Below are positions 48,591 to 60,656 of a stretch of DNA of 64,000 nt, in pieces. The notes beneath the pieces were generated by a model. That model saw only the letters and a program-made list of their open reading frames with translations. It did no database searches and was not told where the DNA came from. The stretch covers positions 11,747,434 to 11,811,433 of the forward strand of contig JAVHZZ010000008.1 in NCBI GenBank assembly GCA_036250195.1, read 5' to 3'. The translations under genes and the position numbers were made by a program. Every line of letters starts with the position of its first letter. The stretch's first letter is position 1. The DNA is from Mixophyes australis (taxonomy: Eukaryota > Chordata > Amphibia > Anura > Limnodynastidae).

Positions 48591-49554
48591 TCAGTCACAT
48601 GACCTTAAGAAAAGACAAGAAGCGCCAGTAATACTATGACATGAGTGTAATATGTGCATACTAATATGGAGGTATTTGCAGGACCACACAGCTGACATCT
48701 TTGTTTTGATGCTTATAAAAGTAGCTGCAAAGTGGCACTGCAAAGCAGGATACATATAAATATCCGTCTGTAATTAGTATTTGTCAGCAGTTCTCCTGGA
48801 ATGTTGCAATCATTCAGCTACTTCATTAAATACATTTTAATTCATCTCCTCTCTTTGAACTTTCCACCTTTGGAATCAATTCAGATGGTCTTTCCCCCTC
48901 CAAAGATCCTTAGGTCTGTATTCAGGAGTCCGGCATTCTCTTACTCCTCTTCCATCCTTTGTCCTCCTCCTTCTTTATGAATTGCAGTCATTTGCTGCGC
49001 TTTTGGATCAATTTACAATATCTAAGCTGTTTCTTCTGCTTCCTGTAATTTCTACCCTGTGAAACTCCTCCTCTTATAATGGGCAGCTATACATTTTGTC
49101 TTATCCTTTGGCCTTTTTCCCGGTAGACTAATTCTCCTGCACATACAGATGAATGCTCCATAGATCCTGTCACCGCTGTTACTGGATTTCCCAATGCACC
49201 TATTTCCCTTTCTCAGATTACTATTTTATAACACGCAATATCTCAATCCACTCCTCCGGCTATGCTACGTGACCTCTCTGCACTGTGAGGAAGAGGACAC
49301 GTGACATGGGAAGTTGGCTGCTCCCGTTCTGCCTCATTTAATCAAGAGCATCTGTCTGGGGGGCTGGGGGTGAAGGCTCGGCGGGCCACCGGCTGCCCAT
49401 CACTGCTCTAGATTCATTTTTCTTATGTCCTCATCATAACATCTCTCTTCTCCTATTTTTCTGCTTGTTTTTTACCTCCTTCTTAGCCCATTAGTGCAGA
49501 CACCAATTAACAGTCACACTGCCCACAAACTTGCCTGACAATTTAAGGATAAGG
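48591..49554. other. Non-coding, T/C-rich
   Basis: A pyrimidine-rich stretch with no recognised gene or repeat. Confidence 0.3.
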
Positions 49555-49805
49555 GGTCTGATTCATCAAAGGCACGCATCTGCCGATTTTGTATGTATCG
49601 TAGGCAAAATAACTCTGCGCATGCCCAGAATCGGCTCATACACCCCAAAGCGCAGCAATGTTCACTGCATCTTTGCACACAAAGCAGACTTACTATAGAC
49701 TACGATTACTGTGAGGAAACGGGTCCAGGAAAGGGCGTTCGACCGTAGTCAATGTACAGTAAGGTCATGCTAAACTTGAGCGCACACAGTCACGTCTGAA
49801 CAAAG
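49555..49805 (-). repeat. Dispersed repeat family F, partial reverse copy
   Basis: It begins 'tgattcatcaaaggcacg' and runs in parallel with 4868-5110: 'gccgattttgt', 'cttactatagactacgat', 'gtagtcaatgta', 'cacagtcacg'. Confidence 0.65.
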
Positions 49806-49992
49806 TGTAATGTCCGTTTCTATTGTCACCAATAAAGATTGTTTGATGCGATTAATGTGGTTCCAACGCACAAAGATATTTAATAGCACAATATAGTGGA
49901 AGTACAGCCCACTATAATAAAGTATAAGAAGGTATAGCAAAATGCAAGAATGTATAACCCTGGTAAAAATCGTTAAAACGATTATGAGAAAG

Positions 49993-50420
49993 CTGACACC
50001 GAGCAGACCTACAAATAAAATTCGAATTGAGGAAAAAACGATTTAAATATAAACAGACTTACCTGAGAACCGACGCTGCAGATCACCGATGGGACCAGCC
50101 TGCTGACCGCATCTTTTTCCGACTTGACAGGTAGCTGGCACTAGAATTTGAGGTCAATTATGAATGTTAATTTAAAGTGGCAATGTCGGGTTAAGTGTTT
50201 AAACACTTAACCTGCCGAGTCCCGACATTGCCGCTTTAAATTAACATTCATAATTGATGTCAAATTGTAGTGCCAGAGACCTGTCAAGTCGGAATAAGTT
50301 GCGGTCAGCATGCTGGTCCCATCGGTGACCTGCAGCGTCATTTTTTTAGGTAAGTCTGTTTATATTTAAATCAGTTTTTCCTCAACTCGGATTTTAATTG
50401 TAGGTCTCATTGGTGTCGTA
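49993..50420. repeat. 430-bp imperfect palindrome
   Basis: Arms of about 200 bp meet at 'ttaagtgtttaaacacttaa' (50191-50210). Left-arm strings 'gacaccgagcagacctac', 'acagacttacctgag' and 'gatgggaccag' are mirrored as 'gtaggtctcattggtgtc', 'taggtaagtctgt' and 'ctggtcccatc'. It resembles a palindromic MITE. No target duplication identified. Confidence 0.85.
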
Positions 50421-51182
50421 ATTTGCAATATTGTTTAAGCGTACCCAACCCGTATAACCGATACATAATGCTTGCGCACTGATTTCAGAAGCAGTCATCA
50501 ATCCTGAAGACTGCAGTCAAAGAGGCAGTTACTGGGTCCAGTGCTTGTTTACATATAGTCTGTTTTTTAAAAAAAATAAAAAACAAAACAGTAATGATGT
50601 CACAATGTGCACAAGATAACACTAACAAAGTTCTTCATTGGTTCAGGGTTTATGATGTTCAAGTAAAAGGCTGGTCATAGATCTGTTTAATTGATCCTTT
50701 TACCAAAGGTGGGGGCAACTCACTCCAACAGCTGCATACGTGGCTTCCGACCAAAACAAACTGGTTTAAACTGGTCCTTTAAGAGAGTGCTTTTGAGAAT
50801 TAATCTTATACTATTCATAACTAGCGATCGCTATGTGTGATCACTCCTCTCATGATACTGGATTCCTACTGGTAAAATGTGGATTAATATAAGACAAGAC
50901 ACCATACATTTTTTAGGACCTGAACCATAAATACCTTAAATGTAAATTTAACTTTGTTTAAATAACCTTTAAGTCTTACTAATAAAATGATGTGAGTTGG
51001 AACTTTGTTAAAAGTGAACTATTTACAAGTGTAGGTGCGAATGTAAGTGTATTTGCACTGTTTACCTGTGCGATGGAAAACTATTAGAATCAATAGTTAT
51101 TAATTTAGAATGACTTCATCTAATTATTCAACTCAGGGTTAGTCTAAGTCCTGAGTACTAGTACAGTGTCGGATGCATACTA
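50421..51182. other. Non-coding
   Basis: AT-rich, with no recognised gene or repeat. Confidence 0.3.
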
Positions 51183-51266
51183 TGGGGTATATTTACTAAA
51201 TTGCAGGTTTGAAAAAGTAGAGATGTTGCCTATAGCAACCAATCAGATTATGACTTTTATTTATGT

Positions 51267-51425
51267 AGTGCTTATATTATTAACAGGTGACATTAATGGA
51301 AAATATATTTTTTTCTTTTTGTTAGTTCTTTTGCGAATTTATATTCTGCATTGGACGTATCCTGCAGTGTCTGTTGTAGTGGAGCAGACCTACCTCCGTA
51401 GTCATCACCACACGTATTTTTAGAT
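51267..51425 (+). repeat. Dispersed repeat family G, copy 2
   Basis: Same order as 5358-5525: 'aacaggtgacatta', 'cgaatttatattc', 'cgtatcctgcagtgtc', 'gcagacct', 'cacgtattttt'. Confidence 0.5.
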
Positions 51426-51494
51426 TTGTTCCTCGTTGGCTTCGGGAATACGCAGAGCAGATTTACGTGCGGTTTAAAACAAACGCACAATGTG

Positions 51495-51787
51495 ATTCAG
51501 GACCAAGATTGTTATTACCATGTTACAATGCAAGGGGTGCAAATTAGTATTCTGTTTTGCCCATAAGTTAAATACTGTTTTTTCATGTAGCACACAAATA
51601 TCAACCTTAAATTTCAATGTACGAATAAGCTATCAAGTATTTGTGTGCTACATGAAAAAAACAGTCAGTATTTAACTTATGTGCAAAACAGAATACTAAT
51701 TTGCACCCCTTGCATTGTAACATGGTTTTCTCCAGGAGACTGAAATAAGAAGTTTCTTAAGTTAAGATCCTTAATGAATCAGGGCCC
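51495..51787. mobile_element. MITE family H, nested copy
   Basis: Very close to 14623-14956, including 'ctatcaagtatttgtgtgct' and 'aacagtcagtatttaac'. The right end is 'ccttaatgaatcagggccc'; the left end is degraded ('gattcaggacc'). Confidence 0.75.
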
Positions 51788-52659
51788 TAGTTATCATTTA
51801 TTTAGCACATTCTACAAAATGACAGCTAGATTCTGATTGGTTGCTAAAGGCAACATCTCCACTTTTTCAAACCCGCAGTTTAGTAAATATACCCCTTAGT
51901 CATTAAACTAAGATGAATTGTTTGGTTCAAATTGAAAATAAAGTGACATTTTTTTCAGTGACTTATCTATGAATAAAGGATGTCAGGACTAGTCTGGTTG
52001 CAACACAAACTCTCTGGTAAGTCACATAAAAATCTTAAGTATATGGCATGTCAGTAAGTAAATGAAATGTACTGTGTAAACACAATAATACAATCTGGGA
52101 GCAATAAAATATAGTTAGATATGGTTTAATGTCCATTTAATGGGCAATAAAACTGTACTTAGAAATAATGCATTCAAATATTCTCCAGCCATATGGCCAG
52201 ACATCCTATTGTGACATCTTGAAGATCATTCAACAGAAAAAAATAACACAAACTGATCTAACGATATTGAGATCGGATACAACAGTTACAATGTTTCCTA
52301 AACTACACGGGTGGCCGAGAGTTATGGGCCAGGTGGGAGAGGTCTCAGACTGTACATATATTTCAGATGTAACATTTCCTTCAGTTATTATTTAGTTTGG
52401 TAATGAAATATTGAATTTCATTTGTTTTAGAATTTAATTACATGATAAGGAGAGAGGTAAAAAAAGAGGTTTATATTTTCTAGATGGTTCAATAATGTAC
52501 TTTTGTGAAATCATATATTCCAGTGTACAATACTGACTTTTAGGACTGGATTAATAGCACTGTTTTTAAGAGGTGTATGAGGTCCCTCAGGCTTTGGATC
52601 GATAACCCTAAGGCTGTTTGGCCTGCTGGCTTTGTGCTAAACACTAGTAACATCTTATA

Positions 52660-52972
52660 TTAAACAGAAAGGAAAGCAAATAAAAAAAAATTGAGTAGCT
52701 TTGCACCTTGGCAAAACCATGTTACGTTGAAGGGGGAGCGAAACTTAAAATGTGGGGACAAATTAATAGTTGGGGTAGGGCATGTCCTAGATCAGCTTTA
52801 CATTTCAGTGTAAAAATTAAGCTATACACTATTGGTGTACTAAATGGCAAAACAGCCAGTATTTAACTTATGTGCAAAATAATAAACTAATATGCATTGC
52901 ATTGTAACATGGTATTGTCCGGGAGAAAACTTACTACTTGTTGCCTTACTTTCCTTAATGAATCAGGCCCAA
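52660..52972. mobile_element. MITE family H, diverged copy
   Basis: Family order kept: 'ggcaaaaccatgttac', 'ggggacaaattaatagttgg', 'gcatgtcctagatcagc', 'aacagccagtatttaac'. The right end is 'ccttaatgaatcaggcc'; the left end is poorly preserved. Confidence 0.7.
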
Positions 52973-52984
52973 TATAAGTTGACA

Positions 52985-53214
52985 TTAGAGGCCTAATTCA
53001 TTAAGGCACGCAAAGCTGTCGTAATGTGCTGTTTTTTTTATAAAAACGCATGTGAAATGGCTATATACATGCCGTTATTGAACAAGGAGCGGATATAAAG
53101 ATACGCGCGGTGATGAATACGGTTCTAGGTCCGCTTTGCTCTACTAGACAATTAATTATGCTCATTAACACTTTAGGTTGCCACTAATGCCTGTGTTGTG
53201 TTGTATGTTTGTTA
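52985..53214. repeat. MITE-like left end with 'gcctaattcattaagg'
   Basis: It starts 'gaggcctaattcattaaggc', like families F and H, but no matching right end is visible. Confidence 0.4.
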
Positions 53215-53228
53215 CAATATGAAGTATA

Positions 53229-53290
53229 ACTTAGTAGTTAGACAATCCACTTTTCATCAGTGGGGTCTTGAGTTCGATTCCTAACCCATT
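53229..53290 (+). repeat. SINE head fragment, tRNA-like (copy a)
   Basis: 'cttagtagttagacaatcc' (box A-like) and 'gagttcgattcc' (box B-like), with 'cagtggggtc' between. Resembles the SINE head at 1500 and the copy at 53670. Not a functional tRNA; no cloverleaf was fitted. Confidence 0.5.
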
Positions 53291-53667
53291 TTGTGGCATA
53301 TGCTTATATTGCATGTTAAAATTTTTGTGGAGCTAAAACACAGACAACCAACTGTTCCAAATAAAGTGAATAAAAACAAATAGAAAATATCCACAGATAA
53401 AAGCAAAAAACACCTAAGTGCCAAAAAAAAAGCAGAAGGCAAAAAATGACAAACAAATTAAAGTCCAACTATTATTATATTATACATCAATGATTTCCCA
53501 TAGCAAATTATTTATACTGTGCCTCTACGAAGGATTTAGGGCTATAAGATTTAATTGTCTAATTATTGACATTAATAAAAATTATAAAAGAAAAAAGTTT
53601 ATGAGAGAAGTTCATAATCAGCTTTTCGTTCTAGTCTATATCATGCACATACTGTTTCTACTTGCAC

Positions 53668-53790
53668 GTTGGCTTAGTGGTTAGACAATCCGCCTTTCAA
53701 CAGTGGGGTCCTGAGTTTGAATCTTCACTCACAGCCTTATCTCTGTGGAATTTATATATCCTCCCTATGTTTGTGTGGACTTCCTATGTG
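53668..53790 (+). mobile_element. SINE head and partial body, diverged (copy b)
   Basis: 'ttggcttagtggttagacaa', 'cagtggggtcctgag', 'ccttatctctgtgga' and 'ctatgtttgtgtggacttcc' follow the SINE consensus and then decay. Confidence 0.6.
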
Positions 53791-54119
53791 TCCCTTATGG
53801 AAGAGTACGCATGGTTTTAGTTTGCCCAATTTTAACAAATTAAGTTGTTATGTCTTTCATTTATACTAGCGCATTATTAGTCGTTTTTTAAAAATATCAA
53901 AAAAAGGTATAGGCTAACTATGAGACATTACACATCAACCACTTTACATTGCAATTTATTACAACTGTGCATCCACCATGGTTGTTTTTAAAAAATAGTA
54001 CATTGATTAATGTTTGATATTAATATAAAATGAAATATAAAAAATAATTAAGTGAAGTGTTTTAAGATGTATGTTGTGCATATTTAGTCGTGAGTGTTTT
54101 AAATGAAAGATGGTTTTTG

Positions 54120-54485
54120 AACAGTTTAGTGGTGTTATTCAGCGCTGCTGCTATAGCTGTTTTGGACTTAAACATGACCCAGAGCTTCCTTAAGTTTAAG
54201 AAAAACTCTAAGCATTTCTTCTTATCTATCCTACAGATCCAGAGATAAACGCCTACTCTTCATAAATCAGTACAATCTCCGCCCAATCACAGCCCATTCC
54301 CCGCCCTTTCCCAACCCTTCTTTCTTAAGTGTTGGGAGAACTTCTTAAGTGCAGTTAAGAAGGATTTTCATCTTAACTTACATAGTGGAATTTCCTTCTT
54401 ATCTCCCTTTTCTGGGCATGCTCAGAGAAGATTTTCTTAAGATCCTCAAAAAACAGCAGATAAGATCAGTAATGAATCAGGCTCA
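54120..54485. repeat. MITE-like element ending 'aatgaatcaggct'
   Basis: It has internal inverted strings ('gacccagagcttccttaag', 'cttaagatcctc', 'ttcttaagt' repeats) and the family-type right end. Boundaries are approximate. Confidence 0.45.
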
Positions 54486-54537
54486 TAGTGATTAATGATA
54501 AAGTATTAAAAAATTAAAAAAGCTTTTTCTTTCCCAT

Positions 54538-54962
54538 GATAAATATTTATTAGAATGTTATGAATGTCTACTGTACATAAAATACATTTTTATAGCTGCT
54601 CCTGACTACAAACACATGTTCTAGCGTGCATATACGACCGTCATCACTAGTAATCGGCATGTAGACCAGACCTGTAGCTGGTGCAAGTGATACGACAGAA
54701 AAACGAGTACCTTAGAGATGCTCAGAGCTGGAATTGGACGCTGCTGTGTGAATTCGAGTTTGGCACGCCCTTAATGTACAGTGGTTATGGGCATAGGCCT
54801 CTTCCTCACCCCGTTCCCTCCCTGTCATCGTAGGCTGTGCTCAAAGGCGAATTGGAAATTCCTGTGTTTTGTGGTGTAATGAGCGGTTCTAGGCATGCGC
54901 AGAGTAATTGTACACATTATACGCAACATATCGCCAATTATGCTCCATTATAAAAATAGGCC
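54538..54962 (+). repeat. Dispersed repeat family F, longest copy
   Basis: It runs from 'tgataaatatttattagaat' through 'gtctactgtacataaaatac', 'cgtcatcactagtaatcgg', 'gaattcgagtttggcacgcc' and 'caaaggcgaattgg' to 'cgccaattatgc'. The terminal 'gatgaatca' is degraded here. Confidence 0.65.
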
Positions 54963-55973
54963 CTAGAGGCCTAGTCAGCACTTCCACTTGTAGTTGTACA
55001 AAGCTCTGTAATGAATATAATAAGGATGTAGACTCTATCATATGCTTAGTATCTCAGGCAAACAACAGTAGCGCTTTCAATAGCTTCAAAAACCATGTCT
55101 GGTAAATGAAAGATTACTCAAGAGGCATATAATGATCTTCTAGCAAGTAAAATATTAGAGGATATTCCCCTTCTATCATAGATAAGTGTCTTCCTAACTG
55201 CCTGGCTAAAGCCCCATCTAACTTGGGATCTATTAGGAGCAATATGGCTTGGTCTCAATTCCTTAAATGATTATGGCTAGTAGAGGCACCCAGCGAAACG
55301 CCTGTTTTTCATTGGAATACCTGATGACAAGATACAGTATATTTTGATTTCACATATGCAGACTATGCCATCTGTCATCTTTATCTGACAATGGTGCTGC
55401 CAATCATTTCCATTAAATAGTACATACGGATGATACTATACAGGTTCCATAATAATCTCCCACTCCTTACATAGTTTACAATTGTAATAGTATTTCAAGG
55501 GAAAAGAACTTTGAAATATAACTGAAACAACTTTACCCTCATTGGATAGTGCTTGATTCCTGAGCTTGCCCTCGACCAATCCTTGAGAAGGGAGATGACA
55601 TAATGAGGCAGGAGATGGCACGAGATTGAACAGCTAGTTAAACAGATGCCTCCAGAAGCTGGAATACCTCTTGTCCAATTTTCTGCACCCACATCAGTTT
55701 CAAATACAGCAACTAAGCTTTACACAAGGAGGGTAGATGAGAACATGAAATATGTTCAGAGCCTTCAGTCAGTCACGCTACCCAATAGCTCTGCTTATTG
55801 GGTTCCAGAATCAGTTGAGTTTAGCTAACTGGGTCTCTGTAAATTGTGATCATGGTAGGTCTGGTTAGCTGAATTAGGGGGCATGGGGGGTTGGCTGGAT
55901 CAGGTTGTGGCGAAATGTTGTCCTTATTTCTCCATCTGTGGAGGTTGAGGAATTATTTATTGATAAATATACA
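54963..55973. other. Non-coding
   Basis: No recognised repeat. Open frames at 55436-55828 on both strands show no domain. Confidence 0.35.
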
Positions 55974-56003
55974 GTATATATATATATATATATAAAGAGA
56001 GAG

Positions 56004-56034
<31 letters not shown>

Positions 56035-56036
56035 TA
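55974..56036. repeat. (TA)n(GA)n compound microsatellite
   Basis: 'tatatatatatatatata' followed by about 17 GA units with one 'gc' interruption. Confidence 0.95.
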
Positions 56037-56236
56037 CAGTATAGATATAACCTATATGTAATTCTGTTGTCCCAGACAGTCTGCTAGCTTTTACCTCTAG
56101 CACCACTTTGGATTACAGCTAAAGACATCATAGTTTTGAAACAGAAAACAGGGACACTGTGAGCTGAAGTTTCCCTGCTTTATAATGACCCATTGTCTGT
56201 TTTCCTACTGCACAGTAAATGCAGAAAAGCTATTAA

Positions 56237-56425
56237 GTGTATCCATTCTATTATGTGCCTCTGGTAACCACCTTTGATTCCCTCCTACAAGAATTCACCC
56301 GTGCTGCTCCTGACTCATGGAATTCCCTACCACGCTCAAACAGGCTCTCCCCCAACCTTCAAGTCTTTACAACCTCTCTGAAAAACCATCTCTTTATTAG
56401 ATGGATGGATGACATGTGAGGGGCA
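56237..56425 (+). pseudogene. L2-type LINE 3' end fragment
   Basis: One frame reads LLQEFTRAAPDSWNSLP, then LQVFTTSLKNHLF, the conserved end of the L2-type reverse transcriptase. The 3' UTR seen in the other copies is absent; truncated near 56410. Confidence 0.72.
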
Positions 56426-56920
56426 TCTGGAACAATGTATGACTTTTGTGGGAGGTTGTGACATAACAGGGACGGCATATGGGGGGCACAGGCATGGCAT
56501 ATAGGGGGCGCAATGATAGCCTATAGGACACACTCAGAAGCATTGTCAACAAGTCAGTTGCATTAAATTGCTTTTCAGTGACTGCACAGAGTGTATCCGC
56601 CTATATGCTGTGCAAGTGATTATGAATGTGGGACGTTTGGCTATTCGCCCGTGCCCTATCTCTGTTCCTATCTCTTTCTGTGATTCTGTTTATTACAGAG
56701 AAGTTTATTTCTGTTGTTAATCTCTAAGTTTATAAACATTAAGTAAAGTCACAAAAGAAAATTAAAATAGCAAAACAGTATTAATGATCAAAATAACAGC
56801 TGAATAAACTGCAGCCGTAAATGGCATTTCCTTGCTGAGAGAGCTGATGTGATGCTAAGCTTTCGAACACAGGAAATCTAGTATCAGTGATGTACAAAAT
56901 ATCATGAGAGTGGCCAGACA

Positions 56921-57380
56921 TGAGCCACAGAGTACATACATGAGACACAGAGTACATACATGAGACACAGAGTACAGACATGAGACACAGAGTACAGACA
57001 TGAGACACAGAGTACAGACATGAAACATTGGGTACATACATGAGACACAGAGTACAGACATGAGACACAGAGTATATACATGAGACATAGGGTACATACA
57101 TGAGACACAGAGTATAGACATAAGCCACAGAGTGCATACATGAGCCATAGAGTACAGACATGAGACACAGAGAATAGACATAAGCCACAGAGTGCATACA
57201 TGAGTCATAGAGTACAGACATGAGACAGAGAGTACATACATGAGACACAGAGTGCATACATGAGACACAGAGTGCATACATGAGCCACAGAGTACAGACA
57301 TGAGACACAGAGTACATACATGAGACATTGGATACATACATGAGACACAGAGTACAGACATGAGACACAGAGTATAGACA
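56921..57380. repeat. 20-bp tandem array, 23 units
   Basis: The unit is 'tgagacacagagtacataca' with point variants and no indels (460 bp is 23 x 20). Minus-strand frames give CMYSVSH-type repeats; 20 is not a multiple of three, so all frames cycle. Confidence 0.95.
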
Positions 57381-57392
57381 TAAGCAGCTCAA

Positions 57393-57626
57393 GTGTAAGC
57401 AGCAGCTCAGGTGTAAGTAGCAGCACAGGTGTAAGCAGCAGCTCAGGTGTAAGTAGCAGCACAGGTGTAAGCAGCAGCACAGGTGTAAGTAGCAGCTCAG
57501 GTGTAAGTAGCAGCACAGGTGTAAGCAGTAGCTCAGGTGTAAGTAGCAGCTCAGGTGTAAGCAGCAGCTCAGGTGTAAGCAGCAACTCAGGTGTAAGTAG
57601 CAGCTCAGGTGTAAGTAGCAGCATAG
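57393..57626. repeat. 18-bp tandem array, 13 units
   Basis: The unit is 'gtgtaagcagcagctcag' with variants (agtag, cacag); spacing is exactly 18 bp from 57393 to the last unit at 57609. A partial unit joins it to the 20-bp array at 57380. The minus-strand frame gives a 6-residue LLLTPE repeat. Confidence 0.95.
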
Positions 57627-57802
57627 CACTTGCGAGATACAGTGATGTCAGTATAATTAAAGTACCAAAACAGAAAAAAAAACGTTATTCACTTAAATAA
57701 GTTAAAAAAAACATTTGATATATGTTTTGTATTATCTATATTTTAAATATTTTCCTTCTGAAAGGTTATTTTTAATTCTTAAAAATAAAACACTAATATA
57801 TC

Positions 57803-57985
57803 ATACCTCCCAAATGTTCTAATTGTGGTGGGACATCCCGAGTCACGGGCTACCAAGGGGTGTGTCTTAATGAGGAAATGGGTGGAGTTTTGACCAAATA
57901 TAGCCATTTAGGGGTGGAGTTTGGGTGGTACGGCGCCAGGGCTTATTTTGTCCCGATTTCTGAATTATAAAAGTTGGGAGTTATA
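57803..57985. repeat. MITE with 'catacctcccaa' ends
   Basis: Ends are 'catacctcccaaatg' and 'aagttgggagttat'; the interior contains 'ggggtgtgtcttaatgagg' and 'gggtggagtttt'. Confidence 0.5.
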
Positions 57986-58080
57986 ATATATTTATAATAA
58001 TAGCAACATATAAAAATTCTATGCATGCCTTTGCCTATAGCAAAGTCACCGTGATCTGCAACACAGCTGCAGACAACAGC

Positions 58081-59950
58081 ATGAGCATAAGTTTTGTGAA
58101 ATTAGCAGGCTCTGAAAATTATGCCACATGGACGTTTGCAATGGAAATGCAGTTTAAGAGGGAAAAGCTATGGAAGGTCACTAACGACCGTGAAGCCCCA
58201 CCCAGTGTGGATGATGCAGACATATCGATGAGCACCATCGGTTTAGCTGGGCAGCAGCATGTATATGTGTAAAGGCATGCTCTGCAAAAGGGCTTATGAG
58301 GTCAGAGGACTAATGAGGCGAATAAGTCAAGGAGGATGTTAAATGGAACAAAACTGACAGTGTTTGAGTACATGAAGGAGTACATTGTCAAAATGATGTC
58401 TATGTCACAACAATTGACGGCAATCGGAGTTGAAATAGACGACAAGGAGGTAACAATGGCGATGCTGCAAAATTTGACTCCGGAATTTGATTTCCTGGTG
58501 GCTGCTTTAGTCATGTGCGACCAAAGTTACAACGGAAATTGTCTGAACACAATTATTACAGTATCAAGAGCACATACCTATTGAGACAGATGTGGATAAT
58601 TCTGTCTTCTTCTCTAAGGGTGTAAACACCCAAGAAAATAGAATTCAAGTGTCACAAACCAGGACACAAAGCCTCAGAACGCAAAGGGAATGAACCAAGT
58701 GCAAATTCATGGCGTCTTGAGCGAAAGAACGAGTCAGCACTGAACGTAGGAGATTATGCTGGTACAAAGATTGCTGGTACATAGACTTAGGAGCCACAAG
58801 GCATTTGAGCTGCAACACAGGTTGGTTTAAATCAATGAAAGTATGTGACCCTGTGACAGTTAGAGGAATAGGGAATAAAGCTTTAACTGCCACAGAAATT
58901 GGAACAGTAAATGTTCAACTAAGAATTAAAGCAAACATGTCAGTCCCTGACATTGAGGATGTACTGTAAGTGCCTGGGGATAAATCAGATAGCTGTGAGC
59001 CTATTGGAGAAGAAGGGATTTAGAGTTCAATGTGCAAGTGGACAGTGTATTGTGCACAATAGTACAGGGACTGTGGTAGCCACAGCAACCTGTCGCCAGC
59101 AGCTGTATGTTCTAAACACGGAAACGTGTTGTGCAACGGCTGCCTTTGCTGGGGACTCTGCCATGGAGATATGGCACAGAAGTTTAGGTTACCTGGGATA
59201 TGACAATGTACAAAAATTACTGGACAGCATGGTAGCGGGAATAACTGTGCCCAGTGTGTGAAAGTTGCTTAATGGTGAAACAGACATGCTATCCATTCCC
59301 GAAAAAAGTGAGCAGAGCTGGGCACCCACTGGCATTAGTACATACAGATGTGTGCAGGTCAATGGAAGGGTTGTCATACAGTGGGTTCAGACACTTTGAT
59401 TGATGATGCAACACGAAAAACGTACGTATCATTTTTTAAGAGTAAAAGTGAAGTGACTGTCAAAATTATCGAATATAAAAACTTGGAGGAAACTGAAACA
59501 TGTTTCAAGCTAAAAATCCTCAGATTAGATAATGGAGGAGAGTATGAAAATAAAGGTCTAGCAGATTTTTTTTAGAGGAGCATGGCATCAACCATCAATT
59601 GACCATTGCCTACACCCCTGAGCAAAATGGCGTCAGTGAGCCAACAGGACAATTGCTGAAAGATCACGTACAAGGCTCCATGACGCAACTTTAGATATAC
59701 ATTCTGGGTGGAGGCAGTAAATACCCTTGTTTATCTAAAGAATCATGCGCCAACTGTGGCGGTGTGGTAAAACGCCAGAAGAGGCCTGGTCTACGGTAAA
59801 GCCAAATGTCGCACTTAAAGGTGTTCGCATGTAAAGCTTTTTGCATATATGTAATGGAAGAGAAGAGACAAGAACTTGACCCAAAGCCTCTTTCATGTGT
59901 CATGAACGAGACAAAACTAAAACTTTACTCCCTGTTCAGATCACTAAGTT
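58081..59950 (+). pseudogene. Decayed Ty1/copia retrotransposon (gag to integrase)
   Basis: Copia-order pieces in several frames. Gag: KLAGSENYATWTFAMEMQF from 58081, and YIVKMMSMSQQLTAIG from 58378. A zinc knuckle near 58650 (CHKPGHKASER) has lost its outer cysteines. Protease motif WYIDLGATRHLS at 58775 has Leu where DSGA has Ser. The GAG-pre-integrase WHRSLGYL near 59174 has Tyr for the usual His. The integrase keeps D (HTDV, 59347), D (LDNGGEY, 59528) and E (PEQNGVSE, 59638), but each lies in a different frame. GKTPEEAW and KPNVAHLKVF follow. No reverse transcriptase, RNase H or LTR was found. Inactive. Confidence 0.88.
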
Positions 59951-60369
59951 AGCAATTGGCAATTTAATCATGAGGTGTTAAATGTACTAAAATTAATGTT
60001 CTCTTCAGTTTTCTTCAGGTACATAAAACAGAGATTTCATGGAGAGGCAGAGAACAGACTGATACATATTTCCTGATGTCAGAAAAACAAATCTATCTAA
60101 ATGAAAAAGCAAAATATCACATTTCAGTAGATAGAATTAGTGATGCACAGGGTAAAAAAAAAACATTAACTATATGAAATTCATCTAGCATTAAATGGGA
60201 TACATTTGATAAATGATGCAAAAACTTCTTAAAAAAGTATGTGCAAAGAAATAAAAGTCTCATTATCTGTCTGGCTATATCATATCTATCTAATATATGT
60301 CTTTCTATTTATCTCATATCTATCTATCTCATATCTATCTATCTCATATCTATCTATCTATCTATCTCA

Positions 60370-60415
<46 letters not shown>

Positions 60416-60440
60416 ACTTGTATCTATCTAATATATGTCT

Positions 60441-60504
<64 letters not shown>

Positions 60505-60529
60505 ACTTGTATCTATCTAATATATGTCT

Positions 60530-60576
<47 letters not shown>

Positions 60577-60620
60577 CATATCTATCTCATATCTTTCTAT
60601 CTATCTATCTATCTAACTTG

Positions 60621-60656
<36 letters not shown>

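Larger units (their letters stand above)
51183..51896. mobile_element. MITE family I interrupted by families G and H
   Basis: The left end 'ggggtatatttactaa' with 'gttgcctatagcaaccaatc' and the right end 'gattggttgctaaaggcaac' with 'gtttagtaaatatacccc' match the uninterrupted copy at 63764-63940. About 540 bp of other repeats sit between the halves: family G (51267-51425) and family H (51495-51787). Confidence 0.75.

Noticed and set aside
53229..53290. Functional tRNA gene
   Set aside because: Box A and B resemblance only; no acceptor stem or cloverleaf could be paired.
56781..57629. 282-codon minus-strand frame (Cys/Leu/Ser-rich repeats)
   Set aside because: It is the translation of the 20-bp and 18-bp arrays; other frames are equally open.
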